Shown: one piece after another, positions 4,466 to 5,744 of the stretch | Layout: every line of letters begins with the position of its first letter | Numbering within the stretch: the stretch's first letter is position 1 | NCBI GenBank assembly: GCA_029777145.1 | Contig: JAKOSS010000416.1 | Span: 1 to 5,744, forward strand | Direction of reading: 5' to 3' | Origin: Acidobacteriota bacterium | GTDB lineage: Bacteria; Acidobacteriota; Blastocatellia; Pyrinomonadales; Pyrinomonadaceae | Length of the DNA: 5,744 nucleotides | Made by a program: the position numbers and the translations under genes | Notes under the pieces: generated by a model | Database searches by the model: none | What the model was told of the DNA's origin: nothing | The model's input: the letters and a program-made list of their open reading frames with translations, nothing else

Positions 4466-5744
4466 TTTGGGATTTGGGATTTGTGGATTCGGATTTCGCG
4501 TCGTCAAAGGACTCGGAGTCGCTTTGGCCGTCGCGCTTGTTTCTATTTCCGTTCCGGCGCAAAAGGAAGTTCCGCCGACGGGCGGACCGCCGAAGCCGTT
4601 CGTGTTCCCGGCGCAGGAAAATTTCACGCTTCCGAACGGGATGAAAGTGACGCTCGTCGAGTACGGTTCCGTTCCGAAAGTGGCGATGCAGATGTACGTT
4701 TACACCGGCACGAAGGACGATCCGAAGGGCAAGAAAGGCGTATCGCAAACGACTGCCGACATGCTCAAGGAAGGGACGAAAACGCGTTCGTCCGAGGATA
4801 TCGCGCGTTCGATGGCCGAAATGGGCGGAAGCCTGAACGTGTCGGCCGGAACGGACAGCACGATCATCGGCGGCGAGGTTCTTTCGGAGTTCGACGTCCA
4901 GCTCTTGACGTTGATGGCGGACGTCGTCATGAACCCGAACTTCAAGGGTGACGACCTCGAACTCCTGCGGGCGAACATGCTTCGCCGGCTCGCGGTGGCG
5001 CGGACGCAGGCGCAGAACACGGCGTGGGAGAAGTTCCGCTCGATCGTTTTCGCCGGGCATGCTTACGAGCAGGTCAATCCGACGGACGACGAGGTCAAAG
5101 CCTACTCGATCGACGATGTCCGTGCGTTCTACAACTCGAATTACGGCGCGGCGCGGACGCATCTCTACATCGTCGGCAAATTCAACAAGGCGGCGGTGAC
5201 GAACATTGTCGAGAAGGCGTTTTCGAGTTGGCAAAAGGGCGCGGCTGCCGTACGCAATCCGCCGAAGGTCACCGCGAAACGTTCGCTCGCGAAGGTCGAT
5301 CGGCCGAATGCGGAGCAATCGACGATCTTCCTCGGAATGCCGGCTCCAAATCCGGCAGATCCGGACTTCGTGAAGTTCGTCGTCATGGACACGATCCTCG
5401 GCGGCGCGTTCAGTTCGCGCATTACGTCGAACATTCGGGAGGACAAGGGCTACACGTATTCACCGGGAAGTTCGGTCTGGACGCGTTATCGAACCGGGTA
5501 TTGGTTCGAAACGGCCGACGTCAGAACGGATGCGACGGGTGCGTCGATCAAGGAGATCCTTTACGAGATCAAGCGGATGCGTGACGAACCTGTCGGCGCT
5601 GATGAACTGCAAGGGATCAAGAACAACATGGTCGGCCTGTACGTGCTCCAAAATTCGTCGCGATTCGGGGTCATCGGACAGCTCGAAATGATGAACTATC
5701 ACGAATTGCCGAAGAGTTATCTGGACAACTACGTGAAGAACATC
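4458..5744 (+). CDS. Exported M16-family subunit, non-catalytic (Arg/Tyr) partner; 3' end off window
   Basis: The frame starts MSNLGFGICGFGFRVVKGLG and stays open to the right edge (429 codons, no stop). It has a signal peptide with hydrophobic core LGVALAVALVSISV and likely cleavage after VPA before Q35. The first M16 domain (about 53-200) has the LPNGMKVTLVE opening but lacks the zinc motif: the HxxEH position reads Q97-TTA-D101 in GVSQTTADMLKEGT. The second domain (about 215-395) keeps the substrate-binding pair in SSRITSNIREDKGYTYSPGS, with R327 and Y334 spaced seven apart, as R824/Y831 are in insulin-degrading enzyme. It therefore looks like the non-catalytic half of a heterodimeric M16B protease. 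It overlaps the upstream catalytic gene by eight bases, implying coupled, roughly equal synthesis. By family length only a few tens of residues are missing. The N-region of its signal peptide is encoded by a short tandem repeat. Confidence 0.93.
   Translation, partial: MSNLGFGICGFGFRVVKGLGVALAVALVSISVPAQKEVPPTGGPPKPFVFPAQENFTLPNGMKVTLVEYGSVPKVAMQMYVYTGTKDDPKGKKGVSQTTADMLKEGTKTRSSEDIARSMAEMGGSLNVSAGTDSTIIGGEVLSEFDVQLLTLMADVVMNPNFKGDDLELLRANMLRRLAVARTQAQNTAWEKFRSIVFAGHAYEQVNPTDDEVKAYSIDDVRAFYNSNYGAARTHLYIVGKFNKAAVTNIVEKAFSSWQKGAAAVRNPPKVTAKRSLAKVDRPNAEQSTIFLGMPAPNPADPDFVKFVVMDTILGGAFSSRITSNIREDKGYTYSPGSSVWTRYRTGYWFETADVRTDATGASIKEILYEIKRMRDEPVGADELQGIKNNMVGLYVLQNSSRFGVIGQLEMMNYHELPKSYLDNYVKNI
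4465..4498 (+). repeat. Degenerate heptanucleotide tandem repeat (ATTTGGG)n
   Basis: Two exact ATTTGGG units (4465-4471, 4472-4478) are followed by decayed units ATTTGTGG, ATTCGG and ATTTCG. The tract begins on the last base of the upstream stop codon and lies within codons 3-14 of the second M16 gene, encoding LGFGICGFGFR. Similar 'GGGATTT' short repeats, whose reverse frames read NPKSQI-like peptides, are usually intergenic in several bacterial phyla. Here the tract is coding. Confidence 0.7.

Noticed and set aside
4458..4530. A later start for the second M16 gene that would skip the repeat-coded residues
   Set aside because: The only in-frame candidates (such as TTG at codon 23) would cut into the signal peptide core, while the ATG at 4458 has a perfect AAGGAGG.
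4431..5318. 295-codon open frame antisense to the second M16 gene
   Set aside because: Arg-rich shadow of a well-supported M16 gene. Its NPKSQI-like stretch is just the reverse reading of the ATTTGGG repeat.
1..5744. tRNA genes, CRISPR arrays, IS ends or attachment sites
   Set aside because: No cloverleaf-like sequence, regularly spaced direct repeats, transposase or terminal inverted repeats were seen on either strand.

Overview
The window looks like part of a chromosome from an Acidobacteriota-like organism, perhaps class Blastocatellia. This is inferred from moderately GC-rich coding DNA, a Hanks-type Ser/Thr kinase with the N-terminal style common in that phylum, an exported two-gene M16 peptidase operon, and an (ATTTGGG)n-type short tandem repeat. 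No rRNA or tRNA marker is present, so the placement is tentative. I see no phage, IS, CRISPR or tRNA signal, and no gap between genes exceeds 300 bases.

Left part (1-1148, all on the minus strand): the N-terminus of a Ser/Thr protein kinase runs off the left edge. Upstream of it are a 73-aa glutaredoxin-like thiol protein (CPYC) and a 111-aa conserved-looking hypothetical protein. A near-perfect intrinsic terminator (721-752) separates the hypothetical gene from the glutaredoxin gene. A spacer with small GC-rich hairpins (about 303-412) separates the glutaredoxin gene from the kinase.

Middle part (1149-2882): an AT-rich divergent spacer carries a TATAAT box and two interrupted dyads. It leads into a LysR-type regulator followed, seven bases after its stop, by a small plant-type [2Fe-2S] protein. 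The two probably form one transcription unit. A single-domain rhodanese lies tail-to-tail with the [2Fe-2S] gene, with the two stop codons directly adjacent. Glutaredoxin, [2Fe-2S] protein and rhodanese give this part a redox/sulfur flavour, but a shared pathway is only inference.

Right part (2883-5744): a two-gene operon encodes exported M16-family metallopeptidase subunits. The first has the complete zinc site (HxxEH plus distal Glu) but lacks the Arg/Tyr substrate-binding pair. The second lacks the zinc site but keeps Arg/Tyr. The two therefore look like complementary halves of one heterodimeric protease. The genes overlap by 8 bases, and the second has a perfect AAGGAGG Shine-Dalgarno. 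A degenerate heptanucleotide repeat encodes the start of the second protein's signal peptide. The window ends before the second gene's stop codon.

The best-supported points of interest are the split active site of the M16 pair, the repeat inside a signal-peptide coding region, the dyads in front of the LysR gene, and the LysR/[2Fe-2S] pairing. I do not see a clearly new multi-gene system.
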